In this document: piece after piece, positions 63,813-64,000 of the stretch
How positions within the stretch are numbered: position 1 is the stretch's first letter
Layout: each line of letters begins with the position of its first letter
Source: an uncultured Paracoccaceae bacterium
GTDB lineage: Bacteria > Pseudomonadota > Alphaproteobacteria > Rhodobacterales > Rhodobacteraceae
Assembly: GCA_947488175.1 (NCBI GenBank)
Contig: CANKYO010000014.1
Span: 60,719-124,718 of the forward strand
DNA: 64,000 nucleotides
Direction of reading: 5' to 3'
The notes under the pieces: generated by a model
Database searches by the model: none
What the model saw: only the letters and a program-made list of their open reading frames with translations
What the model was told of the DNA's origin: nothing
Program-made: the position numbers and the translations under genes

Positions 63813-64000
63813 TTACATAAAAATGAATTCATCGACAAAAGAGATGAACTCCTCAGTACCATCATCATAGATCAGGGAGCGGCTTTCCCGAACGCCTGCG
63901 TCATCGTACATGTCAATGTAGGCGGACCAGGCATAAGCATCTGCAACGTCGGTCATGGTGGCCGTTGTCCTGACGCCATCGACAAACAGGGTTTCGAGGA
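63813..64000 (-). CDS. Partial gene, C-terminal end of a repeat-rich (possibly calcium-binding) protein
   Basis: The minus strand is open from the window edge to a TAA at 63813, giving at least 62 residues. The end reads DAYAWSAYIDMYDDAGVRES and continues with LIYDDGTEEFISFVDEFIFM. The Y-DDAG-R...YDDG spacing recalls repeat units in hemolysin-type or other secreted repeat proteins of this group. The 224 bases between this stop and darT hold a CCGACA/TGTCGG inverted pair near 63680-63704 and nothing else I can call. Confidence 0.5.
   Translation of the reverse strand, partial: LETLFVDGVRTTATMTDVADAYAWSAYIDMYDDAGVRESRSLIYDDGTEEFISFVDEFIFM

Noticed and set aside
1..64000. CRISPR arrays, rRNA genes and complete insertion sequences
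   Set aside because: I looked for regularly spaced direct repeats, rRNA landmarks and transposase genes with terminal repeats and saw none.

Overview
The window looks like a chromosomal segment of a marine Rhodobacterales (Roseobacter-group) alphaproteobacterium. This rests on gene content and order: a dihydroxypropanesulfonate-type sulfonate locus, paired MerR regulators beside a fatty-acid oxidation cluster, and the murA-DUF2948-hisD-UPF0262-phosphatase-infA-maf-RNase-yacG block. Base composition is GC-rich and coding density is high, with many ATGA-type stop/start overlaps. Every assignment here comes from reading motifs and gene context; no database search was run.

Layout. 0-5.6 kb: tail of a bicupin gene, a DUF3072 protein, and a tightly coupled nucleoside-salvage operon (cdd-deoA-deoB-add-upp). 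5.6-12.1 kb: a minus-strand catabolic operon containing a HisD-like HpsN dehydrogenase, an SDR and a zinc dehydrogenase (HpsO/HpsP type), the two subunits of sulfopyruvate decarboxylase (ComDE) and an FMN-dependent 2-hydroxyacid dehydrogenase. A LacI regulator is divergent, with two operator-like palindromes between. Together these could take dihydroxypropanesulfonate (DHPS) through sulfolactate and sulfopyruvate to sulfoacetaldehyde. 12.1-25.1 kb: a membrane-anchored unknown, an old-yellow-enzyme/FAD oxidoreductase, an acyl-CoA synthetase, a beta-oxidation set (fadJ-type, thiolase, acyl-CoA dehydrogenase, GST, a tandem NTF2-like unknown) and two MerR regulators. 25.2-37 kb: a heavy-metal/manganese-type transporter, two thioesterases with a MATE pump, pyrD, a DUF952 protein, a 5'-nucleotidase, tRNA-Gly, an ABC exporter, a second acyl-CoA synthetase and a 3-hydroxyisobutyrate-dehydrogenase-like gene. 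37-43.8 kb: a nine-gene chemotaxis operon on the minus strand. 43.8-49 kb: a peptide/nickel-type ABC importer. 49-58 kb: an acyltransferase, tRNA-Thr and the murA-to-yacG housekeeping block, interrupted by a foreign-looking AAA ATPase gene.

From 58.6 kb a tRNA-Phe is followed immediately by a tyrosine integrase and an excisionase-like gene, then a phage-type repressor, a small membrane protein and a DarG/DarT-like ADP-ribosylation toxin-antitoxin module. This is an integrative island. Its distal attachment site was not found. The window closes inside a gene that reads leftward.

The most interesting points are these. (1) The DarTG-like module has antitoxin first, and its toxin gene is split by a -1 frame change at a GGGG run. 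(2) CheB has a receiver domain with no phosphorylatable aspartate, next to a small helical protein carrying a CheZ-like DxxxQ signature. (3) The DHPS locus has LacI-type operators. (4) A nested palindrome lies in the 36.9-37.0 kb intergenic region. (5) An Irr-box-like site lies upstream of the metal transporter.
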